This document shows positions 11,667 to 22,760 of a DNA stretch of 64,000 nt, piece after piece. Every line of letters starts with the position of its first letter. Within the stretch, counting starts at the first letter, position 1. A model generated the notes under the pieces. The model was not told the origin of the DNA. It made no database searches and saw only the letters and a list, made by a program, of their open reading frames with translations. Source of the DNA: Albula goreensis (Eukaryota; Chordata; Actinopteri; Albuliformes; Albulidae); assembly GCA_022829145.1 (NCBI GenBank), contig CM040747.1:38704052-38768051 (forward strand). Direction: 5' to 3'. Made by a program: the position numbers and the translations under genes.

Positions 11667-13890
11667 GTTCTTCCTGGGTACAGCAGGCACTTGTAGCCCA
11701 GCAGTGCTGTGGAGGCAGACTAGGGCTTATGGGCTGTGACACAGACAGAGCAGTTTAACACTGGTGTAACAGTGTCTGGACAGCAGGATCACAATCCAAA
11801 CCAATATCACTCACATTTTGCCATCATATTCTTTTTCTCCCATGTACCCCTGTTAAACAGCACATACACCCCTCCTCTGACTCATCTCTATAGATGCAGC
11901 ATTGGCCTTTGAGCAGGTGAAATTGCATGAAGAAACCTCGGGTTTTGCCTCATGTTAATGCTATGGGTTAAGTTAGTTATAAGTTAGTTATCCTCTATCA
12001 CTACTGCACTGACAAGTAATGCATATTGTGATTGATTCCCATTGTATTAAATTACCAGTCAGGTCTGGCTTCTGCAGCCATTGCTGTTTCTGCACTGCAG
12101 TGAATGAGACTTTTGCTGCTTTCCTACATAAACATGCTAAATTAACTGGATGTGATGTGAACATTATCCTGATTGGTAATAACTCAGTTTCATTTAAACT
12201 GGGTAATTCTGAGAGGGGAATAATCGGGCTCTGATCTGATATGTTCCTGCTCAGGAGTGCCTCTCAGTGTAGGGTGAGAGCAACACACAGTAATATAAAG
12301 AGTAAAAGAAAGTTTCCATGACTGCAAAGTAAGTAATACAATCATTTCACACTTTACTTGTAAAAGCAATAATGAGTACTGTGGAATATATTGCAGTTTT
12401 TATGTGTATGTGTATTTGAAACACTAAATGAACCTTTTTATTTGCCTCATTTGGCCTAGAAATTAAATCATACACAAATACTGTACCATCATAAAGGCCA
12501 CTGTGCTGGAATGTGCTTCAGCATCATAGAGTATGTAAGACTGTTGTTGGTGCTCTTATAAAACTCTTGTTTGTTCAGCACTGTAAACTCTTACTGTTTT
12601 TATTCTTTTAAATTAAGAACATAGAATTGGACAGAATTCACATCATTCTGTTTCCCAGCAACAGTCGTAAGTTCAAGTGGTTTAGAATTTTCAGTATTTC
12701 AGCCTCTATGATGTCACAATAGGAATGTTCTTAAAATGCAAACAACTATCAATTAATATGTCATTTTGACTTTTCATTTTTTGCAACTATATCATACCAA
12801 AATGTACCAGTCATTTAGAATAGTAGAAGACAATATTGTGTTACACTGTTTTCTTGGACAGTTACATTCTTCAGAATTGTAAGTAGATACCTAAAGCTTT
12901 TCCTCAAATGCAGTGTCTCTTTGTCATTACTTCAAAATGAATTGATCAGTTCTGTGCCTGAATCTAACAGATAGACTAGAGAAATTACAGGAGTTTTAAT
13001 GTTTTACCTTAACATTGCTTGTTAGCAAGCCAGCTATGTGCGGTAACTCAAGTAAGGGTGTCATATCATATATGAGAATGGCCAATGGTGGTGTGAACTT
13101 GTTTTGCCATAAGTTGCAAGCATTTCTGTGAATTGCACTTCACAAGTAATTGTGATAAAAGTGACATTGAAACGAAATAAAAGTTTAATTATGAAAAAAA
13201 GATCAAATAATTAATCACAACATCATTATGATGTAAAATTTAAACATGACAATGGTATTGTGAAAATTAGTATGCGGAAATAATATTTTATCATAATGGG
13301 TTGAGTATTATTTATTTCACAATTTATTGACTAATTTATTATCAATTTTATTATGTATTTCATAAAAGTTTTTGTTTAATTATGAATAAAATGGCATTCC
13401 ATAACTATGATGTCACAATGGGAAGGAACTTCAAATGTAGAACACTGACAACTGATGCAGAATTGAACATAAAGGACAGACAGAAATTATTATGAATGAC
13501 CACGTACTTCCTAGCTGCTGGGACTGGTTTTTTCCTAAATTTGTGAATCAACACTGAACATTCATTTAGCTTTGAGGGACTGTGGGACAGAATGTACTGA
13601 ATCATATCTTCGAGCTTGAAATCTCTGGCCTATCATTCTGAAGTCAGTTAAATCAGTGCATATTAAAAGCAGATGAATGAGATTTGGACTGTATTCCAAA
13701 CAAGAAGTGTATTCTCTACACAGAAATCCTCAAAGGTTGGAAGTTCGCAAATTAAATAAAGAAATGTATTCCTTTAATATAGCTAGTTCTGCACTATATA
13801 CATTATACTAGTAACCCTGCTAAAACATTACATTATCCTGGGCATTGTTGTGACAGAGCTAAGGGGTACCTTTACATAAACTGGTACCTT

Positions 13891-14180
13891 TACACCTGAT
13901 ACAGAACCCGCCCCCTCCCTGCAGAACCCAGGAGGCAGAGTACACAGTCAAACAGGAAGAAGAGCGAAACAGGTAAGGAAATCCCTCTTAGTAGTAAAAA
14001 CATTATATTTAATATCACAGAAAATGTAATATTTAACATGTGGCTGTAACAGATGCAATATGGATTTATGGAATCCAGAATATGGATTTAGGCAGAACTG
14101 GGGAATTGTGGGATAGAGTGCACTGAAGCTATGCTGGATGCAAAAAACCCAAACTAACATGGATAGTGATTAAAGAGGTA
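13891..14180. other. Flank between cassette B and solo LTR
   Basis: This short stretch contains an exon-like segment ending in a GTAAGG donor match near 13973, but no open frame that I can link to a gene. Confidence 0.3.
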
Positions 14181-14917
14181 TGTTACGACCTTGGTCGTGT
14201 GTATACTGTTTGTGCATCTTTCCCGTCTTTCTGTTTGTTTTTTCGTCTTTCTCCCGCTTTTCATTTCATACAAGGTATTCGTCATCCGTTGGTCCACCCC
14301 TGATGACTGTGCGTCCTCATCAACCAATCCCCTCTCCATCCGTTATGCCCTGTAAAAATCTCTTTATTACCCTGTTGCATGTTTGGGAAAAAGGGCAGGT
14401 AAGATATACTGTAAATAATAATCACACTCCATACAGTCTGCTTACTCCTAGGATATTGCCTGTTAGATACATTATGTTAGGGGCGAGTGCCACCCACTGT
14501 GTTCGGTTTGGAAAGGTCAGTCTAGTGTAGTAAGTTAGGTCTTTATTTTTTTGTGACCTATTGTTTTTGTTATTAGTTAGCTAGCTGGGTATTCACCTAA
14601 GACTAGATAAGACTGGCAATTTGGTTATTTTTTTTTTCTTTGGTGCCGCCCATAGCCCTCTTCTCCCCTTTTGTGTGTTTGATTTGTGTTTGTGCTGTTG
14701 TGTATTTGTTGTAAATATTTGTACGTAGTGTTTATTGCCCCCTCCTTTGTAAATACCCCCAGCACAGTACACCTTGTAAATAAACCGCACACCCCGTTGT
14801 TAACACTTAACTTTTTGGTTGATTGCGTGGTTTTTCTGTCCTGGCCTCCCATTACACCACCTCCTTTTATGTTGCATTCCCCTTCCCTATACCCCTAAAC
14901 ACCTCAGGGACGTAACA
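14181..14917 (+). mobile_element. Solo LTR, family 1
   Basis: The element is 737 bp, begins TGTTACG and ends CGTAACA (perfect 7-bp inverted termini). It is flanked by a 5-bp target-site duplication AGGTA at 14176-14180 and 14918-14922. An AATAAA signal near 14777 marks the R region in plus orientation. No internal gag-pol lies next to it, so it is a solo LTR left by LTR-LTR recombination. A 5-bp duplication fits Gypsy, Copia or BEL elements; the superfamily cannot be told from the LTR alone. Confidence 0.9.
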
Positions 14918-14922
14918 AGGTA

Positions 14923-17150
14923 ACAGTTTGGTGTGTCCCAATGGCTACACCACATGCTAAACTGGTCATTTATGTAACATGTACTTTATGTGTAATTTAT
15001 GTAATCTTTTCTGTTCCCTGTTTGTCTCTGAGTCTCAGTCTCTCTGGTAGCCGATGCATCTCAGCCTGACACTGAAAGGAGTCCTGGACTTGCGCCAGTG
15101 AAGAGTGCACCTGGAACGACTAAGTCTATGAAAAAGAAGCACAAAGGTAGGATTACAGACTCAGTTCAGTCACATTGACAGTCCATCCTTCCTACAGTAG
15201 CATGGGAGTATTTTCTCCCAGTCAGCATTCAGGAAGTGGAGGCATCAGTCTGTCTTTAAAACAACATTTAAAGTAACATTCACCACTGCAACAGAGATGA
15301 CACTTAGTAACAACAGAGGAATCAGTTACATGGTGGAGGTATCAGTCACAGTAGAGACGTCAGCTATAAACTGCTCCCATGTGCAAAGAAGATAAGGTTT
15401 GACCAGGCCTCTCTGCTGATGATGGAGACATCCAGCGAGACCGAGTTCAATAGAGGATGGTATCATTGATATGTTTTCTGTCTGAAAATAATATACTCAG
15501 ATTTATTGAAGCACACTGTTCTAACTACTATCCATGACAGAGCTGGGTGAAGGGAGTTATATCAGTGTCTGTATTTCATACCCAGTGATTATGCACATAG
15601 ATCAGAGCAGATCAAGATGTTATGAATGAAAATTATAATGTACTGCTTTTATGTACATTTAACTTTAAATATATGGGCATGCTGTTCAAATGAGTAGACC
15701 ATGTTAGATTGACAAACTGTTCATTTCTCCAACAGTTTTATCAGTCAGAGTAGAAAGACTCTCAGACACTTCTCACCTTACACTGCTAACATTTACCTTG
15801 AGTCTGATTTATGTAGGTCTAGCTCTGAGTTAGAGCTCTAGTTCACCCAGTCTGCTTGGCTCCACTTAATGAGCAGCCAGCCTCTGACTGTTCACCTTGT
15901 TCTCAGGCTCTTGCTGAGTCTGTTGAATTGTCTCCACACAGCAGTTCCTCTGCTTATGCCTCTGCTGGAGGAGATGATGTGGGGACAGAGGCTGAGAGTC
16001 TACCAAGGCTCTGTGCTCACGTGGCTCCTGGCCATCACCATGGAATCAAGGATGCCTCTACCTGCCAGCACACATGAGTCTCTCTCCTCTGTCTTAGGAT
16101 GTCCTGATCAGCACCAGCTCCAAATAAATGCATTTGGTTATGCAGTAAGAGAGCGCCCACGCTACAGCGCTCACTATGAAATCATGCATATGATGTGAAT
16201 AGTTGCAGATTACCATGAGCAAAGGGTATGTGTTATTCCATATGGTTATCTGTTTAAAGACTGTTTGTGCTGACCTCATCAAATGAGGGCCATTTGATGC
16301 TAAGATTATAACATTCTGTTATATGATTCAGACAAACCAATATGTATTTAATAATATCAGTCTGGGCCACATACTGATAAATAACTAATCAGGACAGCAA
16401 CGATTTTGTACTGTACTTAGACTTGATGATTTTCCACACCACAAGGGGGAGCCATCCTACTGTGATATAAGAGGGGTTATATGGTCTCTATTTGAGAAGA
16501 ACCACAGAGACACCATAATAATGATTATGAAACACCTCTGTAGAACACACATCAGTCCAATGGAGGGGCCGATAGTGCCTCACTTTCACACTGTATTCAA
16601 CACAAGGGACTGAGGTGGCACCCAAGTGACCGTAGTGTTGTTGAGGATAAAACAGTAACAGCTGTAAGGGTGAGGAAGAGTCAGCTCAGGTGTGAAGCTG
16701 TTGATGGAAACAGCACTGCTGTCCAATCCAGTTCAACACTACAGCTCCCAACTAGTTCAGTCTCTCTGACAGATTTAAGCTATGTTTCTAAATTATTACT
16801 TAATTCATGTCCATACTTTCTATCATTGAAAATGTAAAAAAGTTTACTCAAGGAAACATAACCAAAAAAATCACATTTGATATGATTGTATTAATTGTGA
16901 TTGGGAGTAATTGTGTTAAGTTCATGTTCAACCTTTTATTGAGAGTGAATGCAGAAAACTGCTTCATGCATGTAATCCAGTTGCTAGTTTTCTGTACTGT
17001 GTTTGACTTGGATAATATCACTTGTTTTTAAAAAAGGTGTTTCATATAACCATAATTATTCATTCACTGGGCTTTGATACTGTTGGATGTACAGACATGA
17101 AAATGCTCAAATATTGTATTACTTGTGAGAGCATTTCTAAGTTATAACTG
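14923..17150. other. Spacer between solo LTR and V3
   Basis: No confident gene. A splice-flanked 108-bp segment (15039-15146) could be an exon with a lysine-rich end. A 109-codon open frame at 15869-16198 has no recognisable domain. The part just above 17040 resembles the DNA near 59840 downstream of V4, showing that V3 and V4 share a 3' flank. Confidence 0.4.
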
Positions 17151-17274
17151 AACCTCAGAAGCTCAGTGTGCTGGAGCAGAACCCCTCAGTGTCCCGGGTC
17201 AGTGCCTCCCCCCTCAGCACCTGCAGTAGGTCCCAGCTGCAGCAGTGCAGTCTCTGTGCAGTCTGACTGAGGGA

Positions 17275-17302
17275 GGTTTTTGTACGGCTCTCTATCACTG
17301 TG
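17275..17302 (-). other. V3 recombination signal sequence (12-RSS)
   Basis: CACAGTG heptamer, a 12-base spacer identical to V1 and V2, and ACAAAAACC nonamer directly follow the V3 exon. Confidence 0.95.
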
Positions 17303-17852
17303 TGAACACAGGGCCACTGTGTACACTCTGACAGTAGTAATCTCCTGCATCTTCAGCCTGGACTCCACTGATGGTCAGAGTGAAGTCAGTCCCAGATCCA
17401 CTGCCACTGAATCGATCAGGAATCCCTGAGATACGCTGATTTACATACTTTATCAGGAGTTTAGGAGCTTCTCCAGGTTTCTGCTGGTACCAGTGTAAAT
17501 AGTTGTTGTTGTATACAGCAGGGTTGGTTCTACAGCTCAGGGTGACAGTGTCTCCTTTGAGAGCAGATTTACCAGCAGGAGTCTGAGTCACAGTCACCTG
17601 TCCTGTGCATTCTGAAGAGAAGAATAAAAAATAAATATTAAAATATTCTATGAGCACATTAGAATGTCACACCATTGCCCTGACAGTTATTTCATATGAT
17701 TAATTTCAGCCGTATACTTCCCTTTTATTAAAATCAAAAATATCATATCTATTTAAATATTTTTTTCAATGAATCTCACTCTGAATGCAGAAAGCGAGCG
17801 CCCAGATGAAGATGGTGATAAAAGTCATTGTTGCTGTGGGTTCTGTTGCCAT
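17303..17852 (-). CDS. Immunoglobulin light chain V segment V3 (kappa-like), leader + V exon
   Basis: The leader exon is 17852-17780 (73 bp) with a GTGAG donor. The V exon is 17611-17303 (309 bp), 18 bp shorter than the other three because CDR1 (VYNNNYLHW) and CDR3 (CQSVHSGPV) are shorter. The frame is open, with the conserved Cys, Trp and DAGDYYC. At the exon junction the codon reads Lys where V1, V2 and V4 have Glu, because the last leader base is A rather than G. It looks functional. Its upstream DNA lacks the 2.3-kb tail of cassettes A and B, so it is a more diverged or truncated cassette. Confidence 0.93.
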
Positions 17853-17892
17853 GAAGGACAGCTCTCAGTCATCAAGTGTTAAACTCACAGGA

Positions 17893-17956
17893 CTATAAAC
17901 ACTCCCAGAGCACTGAAGCATGTGCTGCCAATGCAAAGTGTCTTCTCTATGCAAAT
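17893..17956 (-). promoter_or_regulatory. V3 promoter: TATA-like box and Ig octamer
   Basis: The octamer is ATTTGCAT relative to the gene (17949-17956), with a TATA-like box at 17893-17899. Similarity to the other V promoters stops near 18000, just upstream of the octamer. Confidence 0.85.
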
Positions 17957-18454
17957 GGTCTTCCTGGGTACAGCAGGCACTTGTAGCCCAGCAGTGCTGT
18001 GGACTGGAGACTGTGGGCTGTGACAGAGAGAGAGAGTTCAACAGCAGCACCAGGACAGCAGCAGAGGTGTCAGTAACTCTGGTTTGACAGAGAGTCACAG
18101 TTCACTTCACACATTAACATTATTAATACATTATATTAATAATATACAATAACAGAAATTAAAATCATGATATTGCAGGGTGGTTTAGAAGACCCTGCTG
18201 CTTAAAAGGGAGAGCACTATGACTGCATCTGCACTGGCTGTATAAGTGAGGTGCAGATTCACTTCTGAGCTCATTTTTGGGGCTCATTTTTGGCTTTTCA
18301 TAAGTATCCCATTAAACATCTGTCTGTCTCCATGGATTTGATTTAAGATTTAAATGATTTAATGTGCCAAAACAAACAAAAAAAAGTTTTGATTTGACAA
18401 TGTATTTTACACTAGAAAGTACTCACAATTCATATTGACTTTTTAGAAAACATA

Positions 18455-20049
18455 CAGTTGTGTGAAAAATTGTTGCCCCCTGTTTGGTTTCCTCTTTTAT
18501 TTTATATTTCTCTTGCTGAATGGTTTCAGATAATCTAATAAAATATTATTTTAGATGAGGGAAACCCACATAAACATAAATCATAGTTTTTACAACATTA
18601 TTTCATTCACTCATGAGAGTTATTCACCAATTACCAATATTGTCCCTGTGAAGAAGTAATTGCCCCCTTAAAGTGAATATGTGGCTGGACCACCCTTACA
18701 GCAGCAGTAACTGTAATGAAATGCTTCCTATAACTTGATATGAGCCTCTCACATCTCTGAGGAGGAATCTTGGCCCACTCTTCTTTGTAGAACCTCTGTA
18801 TCCCTGACAAATTTGTAGGTCATGAACTGAGAGCATGAACTGCTCTTTTCAGGTCCTGCCACAGCATTTCTGATGGGTTCAAGTCAGGACTTTGACTCGG
18901 CCACTGCAACACTTTCATTTTGTTTCTCAGCCATTCAGATGTGGACTTGCTCGCATGCTTAGGATCATTGTCCCGCTGCATCACCCAGTTACGCTTCAGC
19001 TTCAGCTCACACACAGATGGTCGGACGTTCTCCTTAAGAATATTCTGGTACACATCAGAATTCATGCTTCCTTCAAAGATTACAAGTCATCCAGGTCCTG
19101 AGGCAATAAAACATTCCCATACCATCACACTGCCACCACCATGCTTCAGTGTAGGTATGACATTCTTACAGTGGGATGCTGTGTTTGCTTTATGCCAGAC
19201 AAAGAAGGACTCACACACTCTAACAAGTTCCACCTTTGACTCATCTGTCCATAGAATATTATCCCAAAAGACTTGAGGATCAACCATGTGCTTTTTAGCA
19301 GAGATGAGATGAGATTTCATGTTTCTCTTGGAGAGCAGTGGTTTCCACCTTGCCACGGTGTCTTTCATACCATAGAGTCATGGACACTGATCTTAGCTGA
19401 TGCTAGAGAGGCCTACAGTTCTTTTGAAGCTTTTCTGGGGGCTTTAGATACTTCCTGGATAAGGTGCCGGTGTGCCCTGGCAGAAATTGTGGCAGGTTGA
19501 GCAATCCTGGGAAGTTTCACCACTGTTCCAAGTCTTCTCCATTTGGAGATAATGGCGCACACTGTGGTTCACTGGAGTTCAAGAGCCATAGAAATGACTC
19601 TGTAACCTTTTCCAGACTGGTTTGGCTCCACAGCTTTTATCCTCAGTTGTTCTGGGAGCTCCTTTGATAATGGCATTGTGTTCCTGTAGAAACTTTGAGG
19701 TGAATATTTCTTTCTGATGGTTAGTTTCAGTATATATCCTTTCTAAACTCAACAAGGTTGGTTGCAATCGAGACTGGCTGTGTCCAGTCACCTCAATCTA
19801 ATTTTCAATGACAAATATGTAGATTTATTTGTTTACAAACAAAGGGGGCAATTACTTTTTCTCAGGGCCAACATGGGTCATTGGTGACTTTCTCGATTGA
19901 ATTAATGAAGTAAGGATGTAAAAGCTATGTTTATGTTTGTTTGGGTTTCCCTTGTCTAATAATATATTTTATTTGATTATCTGAAACCATTCAATGAGAG
20001 AACTATGCAAAAAAAGAGGAATGGGGGCAAAAACCTTTTCACGGCACTG
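18455..20049 (-). mobile_element. Tc1-like DNA transposon with long terminal inverted repeats
   Basis: The element is 1595 bp with a TA dinucleotide on both sides (18453-18454 and 20050-20051). The ends read CAGTTGTGTGAAAAA and, in reverse complement, CAGTGCCGTGAAAAG. The inverted similarity extends well over 100 bp inward (shared GAATGGTTTCAGATAATC and GGGAAACCCA motifs). The full size and both ends are kept, but the arms have diverged and the transposase is broken, so this is an old insertion. Similarity of the ends would still allow trans-mobilisation in principle. Confidence 0.92.
18815..19870 (-). pseudogene. Tc1-family transposase, frameshifted
   Basis: The DDE transposase is split over several minus-strand frames. 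The N-terminal part lies at 19579-19791. The first catalytic Asp is in NILWTDESKVEL (19087-19368), followed by GGGSVMVW. The second Asp is in [15 protein letters not shown] and the Glu is in [16 protein letters not shown] (18820-19065). Frameshifts between these parts mean no intact enzyme can be made. Confidence 0.88.
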
Positions 20050-20051
20050 TA

Positions 20052-21109
20052 TGTGTTGATCCATTTTAATTGTGATTTAGTTACTACAAAAGGTTGGTGC
20101 TACCAGTGCAAAGTCATAGTAATTTTTCCTAATTTAGACCCTTTAAATGGTCCTGTATTGAGCTTTAATGTATCTGATATCAGTCATGAGCCATTAACCC
20201 CCATGTTATTATAAATAATAAATAGTCATAGCCTTTATTCCTTTATCAGTCCAGAATTCTCATAATTTTCATCTGTGTATTATCACTCAATGTGTCTGAC
20301 TGGTTTCCACAAATTGCTTATTTCATTCAACTGTCCAATTTATATTTTGCACGTATATTGGAAGTAAAGTTTGATCTGTGGTTTGAAGCAATGCCTTATG
20401 TCTTGTTTATTTACTTACTTTGTAGAACGTATTAATTGCTGTGTATGATTAGTAGTGTGCGCAGTCAAACACTGACTGTTTGACTGCGGGGAAGAAATTT
20501 GTGCCATTTTATTGAGCTTATATCTAAAGACATGTGCTTTCCATGCAGTGCAATGAAGGATTACATTTAACTTTTTCTCACTTACCTGTGTGGCATTTGG
20601 TCTGATCGTCCTTTTTATTTCATTTTGAGAGTGCAGACAGACAGAAAAACCCCTAAGTGGGAGGAGGCCATGATACACAGGAAGCTTGTAAGATGGTCGG
20701 CCTGTCTTATTGTGTCATGAGAGAAAGTAATCAGTATTCCACTACGTATTCTGGAAAATATGAGTGTTCAACCCCTTAACATGGCTATATAATCTGTCCC
20801 CACCTTGAGTACATTACACCACTACATGCACTATAATGCCATTTGTGCAGTGTGGCATCTGTTACACGATTAGGTTGGGCAAATCATTATTTGTGTTTGT
20901 CCAGTTTGTCCAGTTGTCCATTTACTATTGCGTGATGTATTTGTCCGACTCCATTGTACTTAGCCTGCATTTATGTCCATAGCATTGTTAAAGTTTTACC
21001 TATTTAATAATACTAGCATTATTTCATCATCCATCATCTGTTAAAACCATTTGCTTGAAAACCTGAAAAAAATTGTGATGCCCCAAAATTCTTGATTTTT
21101 CTGCTTCAT
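20052..21109. other. No recognised gene
   Basis: AT-rich DNA with short open frames only. No transposon end, exon or RNA gene was recognised. Confidence 0.5.
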
Positions 21110-21868
21110 ATGGGAAAAACATATTTCACCCATATTTCATGAAATATATCAGGAAAAATCATGATGACATCATAAAATGAATTAAATTGTAGAAAATGGA
21201 AAGTGAATATTTCACTGAAAATCAGGAAAAACTCCAGATCTGAAAAAAAGTACAAATTTAATGCTTAAAATTACTGGGAATAATCTGCCTTCACTTAATG
21301 GAAGAAAACGACATGAGAAATAACTTTAATGGAAGAACCTGAAGCTCTGGACCTGAAGAAAAATAATATCCAGTATTCTAGATTTTTCTGGTCAGAGTAA
21401 TTGGAAATCATCTGCATTCACTAAATATGTAAGGAAAAAGTCATGAGAAAACTTTAAATGACAGAAAATTGAAACTATTAAAGTCAAAATCAGGAAAAAC
21501 CATGAGCTCTAGACATGGGAAAAATCTGCATTTATTAAATATGCAGGAAAAATACATGAGCAATAAATAGCAGAAAATGTCAACTAGAAAGAACATATTT
21601 CTCCCAAAATCAACAAAAACCACAAGCTTTGGCCCTGAATAATAAAATTCATTCAGTGTTTGAAAATCAACAGTGTCATCTAAAGTCATGTGAAATTACT
21701 TAAATGGCTTGAAAACTAGAAAAACATATTTCAATGAAAATCATGAAAAACTTAGTTAAAAAGTATAAAAATATCAGCTGTCACTAAATATGTCAGAATT
21801 GTGTCAGAAAATTAGTCAACAGTTACTTAAATGGCAGAAAATGGGAAGAGCATATTTCACCCCACACC
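21110..21868. repeat. Degenerate tandem repeat, period about 120-130 bp
   Basis: An AT-rich array whose unit contains, in order, ATATTTCA, AAAATCAGGAAAAA, a CATGAGCTCTGGAC-like segment, a CACTAAATATG segment and TTAAATGGCAGAAAAT. Anchors recur near 21208, 21470, 21592, 21721 and 21848, giving about six decayed copies. The array stops abruptly where the H2B-like fragment begins. Confidence 0.65.
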
Positions 21869-22018
21869 TGAAATATCAGTGACTGGATGCACCTGCTTCA
21901 GAACTTTGTACACGTAGATGGCGTAGTTCTCCTTCCAGGACTTTCTGCGCTTCTTGCCTCCCTTAAAAGCCGACTTAGTCACAGCTTTCTTCAAGCCCTT
22001 CTTAGGCGCGGACTTAGG
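21869..22018 (-). pseudogene. Histone H2B N-terminal fragment
   Basis: Fifty uninterrupted minus-strand codons match the H2B tail and first helices: [35 protein letters not shown] and LKQVHP. The initiator Met and first few residues are missing and the frame stops being H2B after VTDIS, so about 75 C-terminal residues are absent. Substitutions at normally invariant positions (RKSWKEN for RKSRKES) indicate relaxed constraint. It is sandwiched between a satellite and a retroelement fragment, consistent with a captured or retrocopied piece rather than a working gene. Confidence 0.85.
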
Positions 22019-22259
22019 TTTTTAAAGAACTTTATTGATCAAGATCTCATTCACACAAAACAATACAATACGTTACAAAACAATACAACTGATCATTTTG
22101 AAACAAAAGGCATTTTACATAGCAGCTAGAATTTGAGTTATACTATAGCTTAATTGCAGTCCATTTCAGCAGTGGGCGTTTTTTTTTTAAGGCCAAGGGT
22201 CCGTTTCCCTTTCAAGTCAGTATTTTATTGTTTAAACTCACTCTCAAAGAACAACAGCG

Positions 22260-22760
22260 TGCGGCATACTGTCAACTGTTGCATCTGTATACGACCCCCT
22301 AGGTTTCATTGCTCCTGATCTCCTTAAAGGGAAAAGGATTCTACAGGAAATGTGTACCACTATCCGAGGAACTTAAGCCGTGGTGGGAGAGTTTGAGGAA
22401 TCATTTCACCAATCTGGAAAAGCATACCCAGATATTACTTGCCTTCCAACTTCGTAAAGGTAGTCAACACGGAATTGCATCACTTCTCAGATGCAAACAC
22501 CATTGGATATAATCAGTGCTCCTACCCCAGACTGAAGAATGGAAAAGGAGAAGTACACTGCGTTCTCATCACGGGAAAGTCCCACTGTCTTTCTCCCACA
22601 AGTCAAAAACAAAAGCCCAGATTGATAACCTTACTTTGACTGTTGATTATGCCACGGGGGGAAATGCACTGGAACGGATCATTGTTTCGAAACGTTGGCA
22701 CAACTGGTACTCTAGAACAATTAAGACTGTTACTGTTAAAGCTCTGATACTATAGGGATT
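22260..22760 (+). mobile_element. BEL/Pao retrotransposon polymerase fragment
   Basis: Plus-strand frames encode a Pao-type pol segment with frameshifts. Landmarks are SVYDPLGFIAPDLLKGKRIL, typical of the Pao connection region, and the RNase H-like ELHHFSDAN (22439-22639 frame), then HCVLITGKS. At least two frame changes and the absence of reverse-transcriptase motifs, integrase and LTRs show a dead internal fragment. Confidence 0.8.

Larger units (their letters stand above)
10850..13890 (-). repeat. IgL V cassette B (duplicated unit carrying V2)
   Basis: A tandem copy of cassette A in the same orientation. It keeps the 3' flank, V segment, promoter, 71-codon open frame (12019-12234) and AT-rich tail. 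It contains a short segment (about 11760-11815) absent from A but present in cassette D at 60825-60880, so A has a deletion relative to B and D. Cassette B ends near 13890 in the same GGTACC-rich motif as A. Confidence 0.8.

Noticed and set aside
16595-16645. J-segment-like sequence (CACTGTA, then TTCAACACAAGGGACTGAGG) on the plus strand
   Set aside because: The heptamer is imperfect, there is no nonamer at 23 bp, and the FGxGT frame is broken by an extra base. Likely chance resemblance, at best a dead J.
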